NCBI RefSeq assembly: GCF_020524005.1
Contig: NZ_JAIVKK010000015.1
Span: 1-46,606, forward strand
DNA: 46,606 bases
Origin: Microbulbifer aggregans
GTDB lineage: Bacteria > Pseudomonadota > Gammaproteobacteria > Pseudomonadales > Cellvibrionaceae
Reading direction: 5' to 3'
Shown: piece by piece, positions 25,632 to 33,587 of the stretch
Numbering within the stretch: position 1 is the first letter of the stretch
How the letters are laid out: each line of letters starts with the position of its first letter
Notes under the pieces: generated by a model
Database searches by the model: none
Seen by the model: the letters and a program-made list of their open reading frames with translations, nothing else
Told to the model about the DNA's origin: nothing
Made by a program: the position numbers and the translations under genes

Positions 25632-26435
25632 ATGAAATTTGTTCATTGGTTGGCAGGCATGGCTTGCGCCGTGTCTCTGGCGGGTGCGGTTCAGGCTGAA
25701 GACCTGCAAAAGGCGATTGCGGCTGAAACCCGGAGCCCGGCAAATGCTGCGCGGGATGTTTATCGGCATCCGGAAGAAACGCTCACTTTTTTTCAGGTGC
25801 AGCCGGAGATGACGGTTGTTGAAATCTGGCCGGGCGGTGGCTGGTACAGTGAAATCCTTGCGCCGCTGATGCACGATAAGGGTACCTACTACGCGGCACA
25901 CTTTGATAAGACCGCACCGGGATACTTCAAGAAATCCCGCGAGAACTTTGAAGAAAAGATCAAAGACAAGGAGAGCGTATATAGCGATGTCATCCTGACT
26001 GAATTTATTCCGGGCGGTGACGCGGAGATTGCGCCGGCGGGTTCGGCAGATGCAGTGCTGACGTTCCGCAATGTACACAACTGGATGAACCAGGATAAAG
26101 AAGCGGAAGCATTCAAGACGTTTTACGATACGTTGAAACCGGGCGGTGTGCTGGGTGTGGTTGAGCACCGTGCGAAGCCGGGCACCAGTCGCGAGGATAT
26201 GGTCAAGAGCGGTTACGTAACCCAGGATTACGTGATCGGGCTGGCGGAGAAAGCGGGCTTTGTCCTGGAAGAAGCCAGCGAGATCAATGCGAACGCGAAA
26301 GACACTGCCAACCATCCAAAAGGTGTCTGGACCCTGCCGCCGTCACTGGGCCTCGGCGATGAAGACAAAAGCAAGTATCTGGCGATTGGTGAAAGCGACC
26401 GTATGACACTGCGTTTTCGTAAGCCCAAGGCCTGA
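25632..26435 (+). CDS. Exported class I methyltransferase-like protein
   Basis: A 267-residue protein with a clear signal peptide (WLAGMACAVSLAGAVQA, cut before EDLQK) in front of a methyltransferase-like fold: VVEIWPGGGWYSEILAPLM replaces the usual VLDLGAGxG loop, followed by ADAVLTFRNVHNWM and LKPGGVLGVVEHRA. It fits the COG4798 'predicted methyltransferase' group, which is unusual in being exported to the periplasm, where SAM is not known to occur; the true activity is open. AAGGAG is six bases before ATG. Palindrome B follows the gene. Confidence 0.8.
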   Translation: MKFVHWLAGMACAVSLAGAVQAEDLQKAIAAETRSPANAARDVYRHPEETLTFFQVQPEMTVVEIWPGGGWYSEILAPLMHDKGTYYAAHFDKTAPGYFKKSRENFEEKIKDKESVYSDVILTEFIPGGDAEIAPAGSADAVLTFRNVHNWMNQDKEAEAFKTFYDTLKPGGVLGVVEHRAKPGTSREDMVKSGYVTQDYVIGLAEKAGFVLEEASEINANAKDTANHPKGVWTLPPSLGLGDEDKSKYLAIGESDRMTLRFRKPKA

Positions 26436-26509
26436 TATTTCCAGAACTTGAGCGCTAAAGTGCCCCGGAATATCTGCGATAGTGTTCACTTAACATAGCT
26501 GTGGGCTAA

Positions 26510-26629
26510 GGTGTCGGTGCCGGGTGCGGTCTTGCGAGACCTTCCGCGAGAGGGACCTCGCGGAAGAGCCCCCATGGATGGGTTTACGGCGTGTCTCGCA
26601 AGACCGCACCCGGTGGCGACACCGCCACC
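26510..26629. repeat. Long intergenic palindrome, copy B
   Basis: Outer arms GGTGTCG/CGACACC (26510-26516, 26617-26623), main arms 26520-26540 and 26593-26613 perfectly complementary over 21 bases, inner hairpin CTTCCGCGAG/CTCGCGGAAG (26541-26550, 26557-26566), then the conserved core (26566-26592) with ATGGATGGGTTTACGGCGT. The arms differ from those of copy A although the core is nearly the same. It lies about 75 bases after the methyltransferase-like gene. Confidence 0.85.
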
Positions 26630-26758
26630 CAGTAACTTAGTGGACAGTGTTGCCGGATTCTCCGGGGCATTTTTATTTCCAGCCCCGGCAAGTCCTATGG
26701 CGTGATCGCACCCAGCGTTCACCTCGTCCAAATATCAATGATTGAGTCAGGTAGTCAG

Positions 26759-26989
26759 ATGATCATTCCCCATCGTCAATTGGATCCCGCAACCTTGCAG
26801 AACCTGCTGGAAGAATATGCAACGCGGGATGGTACGGATTACGGTGAGCGGGAGGTGAGCTTGGAGGACAAGGTGGCGAGCCTGCGCCGACAGCTGGAAA
26901 GCAAGCATATTGTGATCTGGTTTGAACCCGGAGAAGAGTCGGTCAATATCGTGCTGGCAGAAGACCTTCCCAAAGACGGGGATTACTGA
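26759..26989 (+). CDS. yheU: YheU-family protein (UPF0270)
   Basis: A 76-residue protein that lines up with E. coli YheU over most of its length: MIIPHRQLDPATLQNLLEE, TRDGTDYGEREVSLEDKVASL and RRQLESKHIVIWFEPGEESVNIV. The function is unknown. ATG 26759 is chosen because the family begins MLIP/MIIP exactly here; a longer in-frame start at 26738 is less likely. It overlaps the next gene by one base (TGATG), so the two are coupled, as yheU is with a hydrolase gene (yheT region) in enterobacteria. Confidence 0.9.
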   Translation: MIIPHRQLDPATLQNLLEEYATRDGTDYGEREVSLEDKVASLRRQLESKHIVIWFEPGEESVNIVLAEDLPKDGDY

Positions 26990-27645
26990 TGTCGAACCGT
27001 ATTGCGTGGCTGGTGGACAAGCCAGAAGCGGACTTCGGTCGCTGGTTTCTGTTTGCCCATGGTGCTGGTGCACCGATGGATAGTGATTTTATGCAGGCAT
27101 TTTCAAGCATGCTGGCGGCGCAGGGCGTGGGGGTAGTGCGGTTCGAGTTTCCCTATATGGCGGAGCGCCGCCGCACCGGCGGTCGCCGGCCGCCGAACAA
27201 GATGGATGTGCTGTTGGCCTCTTTCCAGGAGCAGATTGACCGCGCTGTCAGTGAGCTGAAACCGCGCGCCCTGTTTATTGGCGGCAAGTCTCTGGGGGGG
27301 CGTGTTGCCAGTATGTTGGCCGAAGAAAACTTTGTCGGCGGCAAGGTTACCGGTGCGGTTTGCCTTGGCTACCCATTTCACCCTCAGGGCAAGCCGGAAA
27401 AGCTGCGCACAGAGCATCTTGCGGATTTAACCTGTCCGACCCTGGTGGTCCAGGGTACCCGGGACGCGCTGGGCAATCGGGAAGAAGTGGAAGGGTTTCC
27501 TCTTTCGGCGGCTATTCAGTGCCATTGGCTTGAGGACGGCGATCACGATTTCAAGCCGCGCCGCGCCAGCGGCTTCACCCAGCTGCAACACTGGCAATCG
27601 GCGGTGGAGCAGGCGGTTGCCTTTATGTCTGCTCGAGTATCGTAA
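26989..27645 (+). CDS. Alpha/beta-hydrolase of the KANL3/Tex30 type
   Basis: A 218-residue soluble alpha/beta hydrolase. The oxyanion region is FLFAHGAGAPMDSDFM, the nucleophile elbow GGKSLGGRVAS (Ser ~104), the acid region VVQGTRDALGN and the catalytic His in EDGDHDFKPR. This set matches the small COG3571 group. The substrate is unknown. It is translationally coupled to yheU and overlaps the converging monooxygenase gene by 23 bases at the 3' end. Confidence 0.85.
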   Translation: MSNRIAWLVDKPEADFGRWFLFAHGAGAPMDSDFMQAFSSMLAAQGVGVVRFEFPYMAERRRTGGRRPPNKMDVLLASFQEQIDRAVSELKPRALFIGGKSLGGRVASMLAEENFVGGKVTGAVCLGYPFHPQGKPEKLRTEHLADLTCPTLVVQGTRDALGNREEVEGFPLSAAIQCHWLEDGDHDFKPRRASGFTQLQHWQSAVEQAVAFMSARVS

Positions 27646-27907
27646 TACGTTCCTGATGGGCGAGCATTGGGGATAGTTGTGCCAATTGTTCATGGCGCTG
27701 GTCACTGCTGTACCACTGTTGCCAGTCCTGTATCGAGCGCCACTTGGACAGGGTAAAACGGCGTAGCGGGTTACCCATTTCGATATAGGTGTGCCCGTCC
27801 ACGAAACCGTCTGTGTGGTATGCGTGTGTCAGTAACTTGCGCGCGGTTTCTTCGTACGTGGACTCCAGGTCTTCGGCAATCTCTCGCTCGATCAAAACGT
27901 AAATCAT
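27623..27907 (-). CDS. ABM-domain (antibiotic biosynthesis monooxygenase-like) protein
   Basis: A 94-residue protein with the dimeric alpha/beta-barrel ABM fold: MIYVLIEREIAEDLESTYEETAR, the strand FVDGHTYIEMGNPLRRFTLSKWRS and the helix WQQWYSSDQRHEQLAQL. Members range from haem-degrading and quinone monooxygenases to proteins without known activity. ATG 27907 is preferred over a longer frame because the fold starts at its first residue. The 3' end overlaps the hydrolase gene by 23 bases. Confidence 0.8.
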   Translation of the reverse strand: MIYVLIEREIAEDLESTYEETARKLLTHAYHTDGFVDGHTYIEMGNPLRRFTLSKWRSIQDWQQWYSSDQRHEQLAQLSPMLAHQERITILEQT

Positions 27908-28102
27908 TGGTGAACAATTTCCTGTCCGGTCGGTCGCCAAGTGTTTTTGCAGCTTTCGTTTTGTCAGTTTAGCCTTTCCAGGCACCTTTCAGCTTCGCGG
28001 CATACCTCGCAGCCCGGTGTGCTGACTGGGCGTTATCCAGGTTTGCTGTATTCCTTTGAGTTAACTGGTGACCTGCCGACAGATTTCCCAGACAATATAC
28101 CC

Positions 28103-28336
28103 ATGAAGTCACAACATACCCTCGATGCCCGCGGCCTGCTGTGCCCGGAACCCGTCATGATGCTCCACGCTGCCGTGCGCAAGGTCGCCGAAGGCGAAGT
28201 ATTGCAGATGCTGGCCACCGATCCCTCTACCCAGCGGGATGTGCCCAAATTTTGCCAGTTTCTCGGTTACGAACTGGTGAAACACGCGGAAGAGAACGAT
28301 GAGTTTATCTACTGGATCAGGAAGGCGGATGACTGA
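28103..28336 (+). CDS. tusA: Sulfur carrier protein TusA
   Basis: A 77-residue protein. [52 protein letters not shown] is the TusA/SirA signature, with the sulfur-carrying Cys14 in the CPxP motif. TusA accepts sulfur from IscS and passes it to the TusBCD relay for 2-thiouridine at tRNA position 34, and to molybdopterin synthesis. The family start is ATG 28103; no strong Shine-Dalgarno is visible. It supplies the thio group of the nucleotide that mnmC, earlier in the window, also modifies. Confidence 0.95.
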   Translation: MKSQHTLDARGLLCPEPVMMLHAAVRKVAEGEVLQMLATDPSTQRDVPKFCQFLGYELVKHAEENDEFIYWIRKADD

Positions 28337-28385
28337 GTTGGCGGTGCCATCGGCAGGGTGCGCCTGGGCAGAACGTGTGAAACAA

Positions 28386-28410
28386 CAAGGGCGACCACTG
28401 GTCGCCCTTG
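28386..28410. terminator. Hairpin between tusA and the converging gene
   Basis: CAAGGGCGACC-ACT-GGTCGCCCTTG is a perfect 11-pair stem with a three-base loop located between two converging genes. T-rich bases follow it on both strands (TCTTACTT; TTGTTGTTT), so it may end both transcripts. Confidence 0.75.
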
Positions 28411-28433
28411 TCTTACTTGGGTGGTAGTGGTTT

Positions 28434-29120
28434 TTATGGGGACGTGACAAGTGCCGCGATCGCAGCCAGGGCCTCCGGATCCTCGGATTTGATCTTGTTG
28501 GCAATGTGGTGTTGGAAGAAGTAACGGAAACACTCGGCTTCCTGCGCCGCATAGAGACATTCATCCCCAGGCAGTACCGGCGTGGTTTCCACACTATTGT
28601 GATCGATCAGCATGCCGTGAATCTCACCGCTGGCAAACAGGCGCCAGCTCACGACTTCAGTCAGGGTCAGGTTTTCCCGGTCGACATCCATAAATACCGC
28701 GTGGGTACCGATGGTATCGGGGATTTCCTGCAGTACTTCATCTGCCTGATTGCTTTCGTATTCGAAGTATTCCGCCGCAGTCTCCAGCTCGACGATTTTA
28801 TGGATGGGAGGCTCGTGGAAAATTTCCTCGATGCCCGGGTCATAGTAGCCTTCGAACTTTCCATCCAGGGGGTCCTGGATATCGGGACAGGCCGTGATGG
28901 AGTTCAACCAGGGAACCAGTCCGACCACCTCGCCGTTGGCACGCAGGCCCCAGCAAAGTATTTTCAGACTGTAGAGATCATTTCCACTGGAATTGTTGGA
29001 GTAAAGCATTTCCAAGCCATCCAGCTCCGGAGACAGGCGTATAAAACGCAGGTTCTCAGAAGTCTCGATTGGCTTGCCGGTGAAGAGGTCAACCACGTTG
29101 CAGGTTTTGTGGTCGGTCAT
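28434..29120 (-). CDS. Conserved hypothetical acidic protein
   Basis: A 228-residue soluble protein, not recognised. It opens with TDHKTCNVVDLFTGKP, contains LKILCWGLRANGEVVGLVPWLNSI and, later, VVSWRLFASGEIHGMLID, two stretches of similar shape (hydrophobic, Trp, xAxGExxGxx) that suggest an internal duplication. It has two dense acidic parts and no signal peptide. ATG 29120 is fixed by a strong AAGGAGGTG seven bases upstream. It stands alone between tusA and the epmC promoter region. Confidence 0.75.
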   Translation of the reverse strand: MTDHKTCNVVDLFTGKPIETSENLRFIRLSPELDGLEMLYSNNSSGNDLYSLKILCWGLRANGEVVGLVPWLNSITACPDIQDPLDGKFEGYYDPGIEEIFHEPPIHKIVELETAAEYFEYESNQADEVLQEIPDTIGTHAVFMDVDRENLTLTEVVSWRLFASGEIHGMLIDHNSVETTPVLPGDECLYAAQEAECFRYFFQHHIANKIKSEDPEALAAIAALVTSP

Positions 29121-29480
29121 AGAGCACCTCCTTGCAGGGCCGGTAGTTGGGCGGGAAGGTCTTGTACTACTTATTGAGGTGCAACCGGTGCTGGGACACG
29201 CGGCGAAGGCCGCTTGGCAATCGCCTGGATCCAGACTCCGGGAGCGCCTTTTTTGCCCTCCCTGGGAAGCCGGTACCACAACCGAAAACAGCCGCTTCAA
29301 AACTACTCCCGGCGGCCGCAGGTTTCCGGTATCCCTGAGTTCAAAGGTATATTCTGATCCGCGGAAATACAACCGGCGGACGAGCGTTCTGGGGTGTATT
29401 TGCCTCCTTTCGGGTTGTTTTGAGTGGGAAAACGGCGGTGACTGTACAGACCGCGCCGCGTCCCCACTGCTGGAGGGGCC
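29121..29480. other. Gene-free stretch before epmC
   Basis: About 360 bases with no supportable gene on either strand. The open frames here are extensions of neighbours without ribosome-binding sites. A GC-rich section near 29200-29270 has short inverted repeats but no clear terminator. Confidence 0.4.
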
Positions 29481-29508
29481 TTGAACGCCTGACGGTCGCT
29501 GTTATAGT
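29481..29508 (+). promoter_or_regulatory. Sigma-70 promoter of the epmC-xni-pdxB operon
   Basis: TTGAAC (29481-29486) and TATAGT (29503-29508) with a 16-base spacer, 100 bases before the likely epmC start. Transcription would begin near 29515. Confidence 0.65.
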
Positions 29509-29609
29509 CCGCGCCATTCTTGAATCCGGTCGCCGGGCGGTGCCAGAAACCCGTGCCCTGCGGCAGTGAACCTACGTTGGCCAATAGAACGGAGCGCCCG
29601 TTGTCCCAG

Positions 29610-30296
29610 ATGCCCCAGACCTGCAGTCTCCCTACGCCGAGCAAGGTTGTCGATCCGCAATCAGACCGGATATCAAATAGCGAGCAAGTTCCATACCAGT
29701 TGCAGCCGCAAAGCGGGCTGGTGGCGCCTGTCGGTGGATTGCCGGAAGACGGCGTTGTGGCGCAGCAGATCGTGACGGTCTTCAACGGCTGTTTTGCGGG
29801 CGAAGACGGCCTGAATACACGCCTCAAGGGCGGTTTTAGCGAGCCCTATTACCGGCCAGCGGAGCAGGGGGGAGCGTCTTTTCATCAGGTGGAGTTTACC
29901 CGGGACTACCCGGCCAGCGCCCTGCATGAAGTGGCACACTGGTGTGTGGCAGGGAGCGAGCGGCGCCAGTTACCGGACTATGGCTACTGGTACGCCCCGG
30001 ATGGGCGCAGCGCGGAGCAGCAGTCACTGTTTGAGCAGGTGGAAATCAAGCCCCAGGCACTGGAGTGGATCTTTGCCCGCGCCTGCGGCCTGCCATTCCG
30101 GGTAAGTGCCGATAACCTTGATGCGGGCTTGGGGCCCAGTGTGTCCTTCAAGCGGAACATCTGGCTGCAGGTTCAGCGCTACTGCGATCAGGGCGTCAAT
30201 ATGCGGGTCGCGCAGTTTGCGCAGGCATTGGCCAGTGCGTTCGGCCAGGCAAACCCGCTGCGGGCGGACCTCTACCGACTGGAGGCTCTCGGGTGA
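29610..30296 (+). CDS. epmC: Elongation factor P hydroxylase EpmC
   Basis: A 228-residue protein matching E. coli YfcM/EpmC from IVTVFNGCF onward. The iron site ALHEVAHWCVAG, GYWYAPDGR, QSLFEQVEIKPQALEW and LPFRVSADNLD are diagnostic. EpmC hydroxylates the lysyl-lysine of elongation factor P after EpmA/EpmB. The N-terminus is about 45 residues longer than in E. coli and low in conservation, so the true start may be later (GTG 29758 or TTG 29740); ATG 29610 is the first ATG after the promoter. It overlaps xni by four bases (GTGA). Confidence 0.85.
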   Translation: MPQTCSLPTPSKVVDPQSDRISNSEQVPYQLQPQSGLVAPVGGLPEDGVVAQQIVTVFNGCFAGEDGLNTRLKGGFSEPYYRPAEQGGASFHQVEFTRDYPASALHEVAHWCVAGSERRQLPDYGYWYAPDGRSAEQQSLFEQVEIKPQALEWIFARACGLPFRVSADNLDAGLGPSVSFKRNIWLQVQRYCDQGVNMRVAQFAQALASAFGQANPLRADLYRLEALG

Positions 30297-31264
30297 ACAA
30301 CAGTACATCTCCGTCGGAAGCCGGTGGCGCTGAGGCTTATCTGGTAGACGCCTCGGTATATATCTTCCGCTATTACTTCGCACTGCCGCCCAACTGGGAG
30401 AGCCGCAGCGGTTACAGCACCGAAGCGGTTTACGGGTTTACCAATTTCCTGCTGGACCTGCTGGCCCGCCGCCCCGCGTATATCGCCTGTGCCTTTGATG
30501 AATCCCTGGGCAGTTGTTTCCGCAACGAGATCTACGCGGACTATAAATGCAGCCGTGCACTGCCCGATGAGGCTTTGGCATTTCAGTTGGCGGCATGCCG
30601 GGAAATGGCGGAGGCGCTGGGCATCGCGAGTTTCGCCAGTGAGCGCTTCGAAGCCGACGATATTCTGGCTTCCCTGAACCGTATTTTTCGCGAAAGTGCG
30701 CCGGCTGTCCGTCCGATTATCATTACCCGGGACAAGGATCTCGGTCAGTTGCTGGACGCCGGGGCGCACAGTCTCTGGGATTTCGCGGCCGATCAGTTTC
30801 TGGATCGACCTGTGATCGAGGGCAAATTTGGCGTGCGGCCGGCACAGATCGCCGATTACCTGGCTCTGGTTGGCGATAGCATTGATGACATACCCGGCGT
30901 GCCCGGGATTGGTGCCAAGACAGCGGCGCGTCTTTTAAGTGAGTTCGACACCGTGGAAGACCTGATTGCCGGGGCCGACCGGGTGCCTGGGCTTGGCTTG
31001 CGCGGTGGGGCTGGGATCGCCAGAAAACTCGCGGAGCACGCCGACCAGATTCGCATGGCGCTGAAGCTCGCCCGGCTGCATGAGCAGGTACCTGTGAATG
31101 TCGCCGTGGCGGACCTGACGCCTGATCAGGTGGATCCGGATTTTGTTACTGCGCTGGCCGAAGAATTCGGTCTCGGGCGATTGGGATCGAAGATTCGCCG
31201 CACGTTGGCGCAACTTGAGTTAAGTCCGGGCAGGGAGTCACGCCCGGTAACGGAGACCGTATGA
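30293..31264 (+). CDS. xni: 5'-3' exonuclease (exonuclease IX-like)
   Basis: A 323-residue FEN-type nuclease: YLVDASVYIFRYYFALP holds the first metal-binding Asp, FDESLGSCFRNEIYADYK the arch region, SERFEADDILASL, IITRDKDLGQLL and VGDSIDDIPGVPGIGAKTAARLL the acidic cluster and helix-three-turn-helix. It removes 5' flaps and Okazaki-type primers like the nuclease half of DNA polymerase I. It is longer than E. coli Xni (251 residues) because of a C-terminal extension, so the symbol is by analogy. GTG start overlapping epmC; stop overlapping pdxB (ATGA). Confidence 0.85.
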   Translation: MNNSTSPSEAGGAEAYLVDASVYIFRYYFALPPNWESRSGYSTEAVYGFTNFLLDLLARRPAYIACAFDESLGSCFRNEIYADYKCSRALPDEALAFQLAACREMAEALGIASFASERFEADDILASLNRIFRESAPAVRPIIITRDKDLGQLLDAGAHSLWDFAADQFLDRPVIEGKFGVRPAQIADYLALVGDSIDDIPGVPGIGAKTAARLLSEFDTVEDLIAGADRVPGLGLRGGAGIARKLAEHADQIRMALKLARLHEQVPVNVAVADLTPDQVDPDFVTALAEEFGLGRLGSKIRRTLAQLELSPGRESRPVTETV

Positions 31265-32382
31265 GCGAACGGAAATTTCAAATCGTCGCCGATGAAAATA
31301 TTCCCGGCCTGGATGCCTGGTTTGGTGATCTGGGTGAAATCACCCGGGTACCGGGGCGCGGCCTGGCGCGTGAGCAGCTGGCACAGGCGGATATCCTGCT
31401 GGTGCGCTCGGTGACCGAGGTCAACGAGGCCTTGCTGGCAAATACCCCGGTGCGTTTTGTCGGCAGCTGCACCATCGGTATCGACCATCTGGATACCGGC
31501 TGGCTCGAGCAGCAGGGCATTGCCTGGAGTGCGGCACCGGGCTGCAACGCCAATTCGGTGGTGGAGTACGTATTTTGCGCGTTGGCGGCGCTCAATGTGG
31601 ACTGGCGGGAGCGGCGCTTTGGCATTGTCGGCTGCGGTAACGTAGGGGGGCTGCTGCAGCGTCGCCTGCATCAGCTGGAGATCCCGGCTGCGGTTTACGA
31701 CCCCTGGTTGCCGGACAATCCGGACGCCGCGGATCTCTCAACAGTTTTGCAGCAAGATGTTGTGTGCCTGCATGCGCCGCTGGTCAAAAACGGCCCTTAC
31801 CCATCCTTTCATATGATCGGTGAAGAAGAGCTGGTGCGACTTAAACCGGGTGCTGTGCTGATCAGCGCGGGTCGGGGTGCGGTTATCGACAATGCGGCGC
31901 TGGGCCGGGTGATCACGCAGAGACCGGATCTCACGGTGGTCCTGGATGTATGGGAACACGAGCCGGATATTGATGTGCAGCTGTTGCCGCAGGTGGCATT
32001 GGGCAGCCCGCATATCGCCGGTTACAGTCACGATGGCAAGCTCGCCGGCACGCGGATGATTCGCCATGCGCTGGATACCGCGCTCGAATTGCCCGCCGCC
32101 GGGTCCTCAAGCGATAAAGGTACAACAGGTGACCAAACGGCATTGTCCACCGTTGAATCTGGTTTTTCGGCGATACGTGATCTCCTGCTGAAAATGTATG
32201 ACCCGCGTGACGACGACCAGCGGCTGCGCAGCGCGGCAAAGCAATCTGCGCGCATGTCCGAGTCGTTTGATCTGTTGCGCAAGCGCTATCCCAAGCGCCT
32301 CGAGTTTTCCCACTTCCGCGTAGAGGCGCCGCAGCTGGATGTGGATATTCGCAATCAACTGGCAATTCTGGGGCTCAAGTGA
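31261..32382 (+). CDS. pdxB: Erythronate-4-phosphate dehydrogenase PdxB
   Basis: A 373-residue NAD-dependent D-2-hydroxyacid dehydrogenase of vitamin B6 synthesis. IVADENIPGLDAWF at the N-terminus, GSCTIGIDHLDTGWLEQQGI, the nucleotide fold FGIVGCGNVGGLL, catalytic Arg in ISAGRGAVIDN, Glu in DVWEHEPDID and His in GSPHIAGYSHDGK are all present, and the PdxB-specific C-terminal dimerisation domain follows (~285-373). It overlaps both neighbours by four bases, indicating translational coupling with xni and the NAD-kinase-like gene. Confidence 0.95.
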   Translation: MSERKFQIVADENIPGLDAWFGDLGEITRVPGRGLAREQLAQADILLVRSVTEVNEALLANTPVRFVGSCTIGIDHLDTGWLEQQGIAWSAAPGCNANSVVEYVFCALAALNVDWRERRFGIVGCGNVGGLLQRRLHQLEIPAAVYDPWLPDNPDAADLSTVLQQDVVCLHAPLVKNGPYPSFHMIGEEELVRLKPGAVLISAGRGAVIDNAALGRVITQRPDLTVVLDVWEHEPDIDVQLLPQVALGSPHIAGYSHDGKLAGTRMIRHALDTALELPAAGSSSDKGTTGDQTALSTVESGFSAIRDLLLKMYDPRDDDQRLRSAAKQSARMSESFDLLRKRYPKRLEFSHFRVEAPQLDVDIRNQLAILGLK

Positions 32383-33569
32383 AACTCAAAAAGCTCGGAC
32401 TGATCATTAATCCGTGGGCCGGTATCGGTGGCCCCGCAGGGCTGAAAGGCAGCGATGGCGCAGACACCGTGGAGCGGGCCATGGCGGCGGGTATCAAGCC
32501 TCAGTCCCACAAGCGTGCGGCCATTGCGCTCGGCGCACTGCAACCATTTGCGGATCAGTTGCGAATCGTGACTTTCGCTGACGATATGGGAGAAGCAGCC
32601 GCGGTTGAGTTGGGCTTTCAGGTGTCGGTGGTTGGCTCAGCTGCGGGCGTGCGGTCTACGCCGGAAGATACTGAAGCCGCCGCGCAGGCGATTCGTGCGG
32701 CTGGTGCGGACCTGATTGTATTTGTGGGTGGTGATGGCACCGCGCGCAATATGGTCAATGCCCTTGGTGACAGCTTCCCGGTGCTGGGGATTCCCGCCGG
32801 GGTCAAAATGCACTCCGCATGCTTTGCGATTTCCCCGCGCGCCGGTGGTGAAGTGTTGCGCGGGCTGATGGCCGGCGAGCTGGTGGATCTGCACACACGT
32901 GAAGTGCGGGACATCGATGAAAAATCTTTCCGTGAAGGGCGTGTCAGCACCCGTTATTACGGTGAACTGCTGGTGCCGGAGGAAGGGCATTTCCTGCAGG
33001 CAGTGAAAAATGCCGGCCGCGAAGTCGAGGAGCTGGCTGTCGCGGATATCGCCGCGCAGGTCGTGGAAGAAATGCAGGAACTGGATCCAGAGACGCTGTA
33101 TATCTTCGGCCCCGGTTCCACCACACTCGCGGTACTCAATGAGCTGGGCGAAAGTGGAACCCTTCTGGGGGTGGATCTTTGGAAAGACGGCGCCCCGATT
33201 GCTTTGGACGTCAATACGCTACAGATCCAGGAAGCCATAGCCGAGCACCGGGCCGCCGCTGCCGGCAGCCCGGTAAAAATCATCCTCACCGCCATCGGTG
33301 GCCAGGGCCATCTGATTGGCCGCGGTAACCAGCAGCTGAGCCCGCGGGTGCTCAAAGCGGTGGGGCGCGACAACCTGATTGTGGTGGCGACCAAGACAAA
33401 AATTACTGAGCTGGGTGGGCGCCCACTGTTGATCGACAGTGGCGAGCCGGAACTGGATGAAGCCTGGAGTGGTTTTATCCGGGTGGTCACCGGTTATCGC
33501 GACGAAATTCTTTACCCCCTGTCCAACGGCGCCGACGCGCCGGAATCCCAAGCAACACCGAAACCATAA
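32379..33569 (+). CDS. ATP-NAD kinase-like protein (COG3199 type)
   Basis: A 396-residue protein with the NAD kinase/diacylglycerol kinase fold. LGLIINPWAGIGGPAGLKGSDG is the N-terminal strand and loop, IVFVGGDGTARNM the GGDGT phosphate-binding motif, and LGIPAGVKMHSACF and IIVVATKTKITEL-like strands the later core. This is the longer group (~370 residues) distinct from NadK, annotated as ATP-NAD kinase or AcoX-like; the substrate is unproven. It starts at GTG 32379, four bases inside pdxB, and is followed after 18 bases by the methyltransferase gene. Confidence 0.85.
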   Translation: MKLKKLGLIINPWAGIGGPAGLKGSDGADTVERAMAAGIKPQSHKRAAIALGALQPFADQLRIVTFADDMGEAAAVELGFQVSVVGSAAGVRSTPEDTEAAAQAIRAAGADLIVFVGGDGTARNMVNALGDSFPVLGIPAGVKMHSACFAISPRAGGEVLRGLMAGELVDLHTREVRDIDEKSFREGRVSTRYYGELLVPEEGHFLQAVKNAGREVEELAVADIAAQVVEEMQELDPETLYIFGPGSTTLAVLNELGESGTLLGVDLWKDGAPIALDVNTLQIQEAIAEHRAAAAGSPVKIILTAIGGQGHLIGRGNQQLSPRVLKAVGRDNLIVVATKTKITELGGRPLLIDSGEPELDEAWSGFIRVVTGYRDEILYPLSNGADAPESQATPKP

Positions 33570-33587
33570 ACGAGAGCGAGAAAGAAT

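Noticed and set aside
29520..29609. N-terminal extension of EpmC from TTG 29520
   Set aside because: The TTG lies about five bases after the predicted transcription start and the extra residues have no counterpart in the family.
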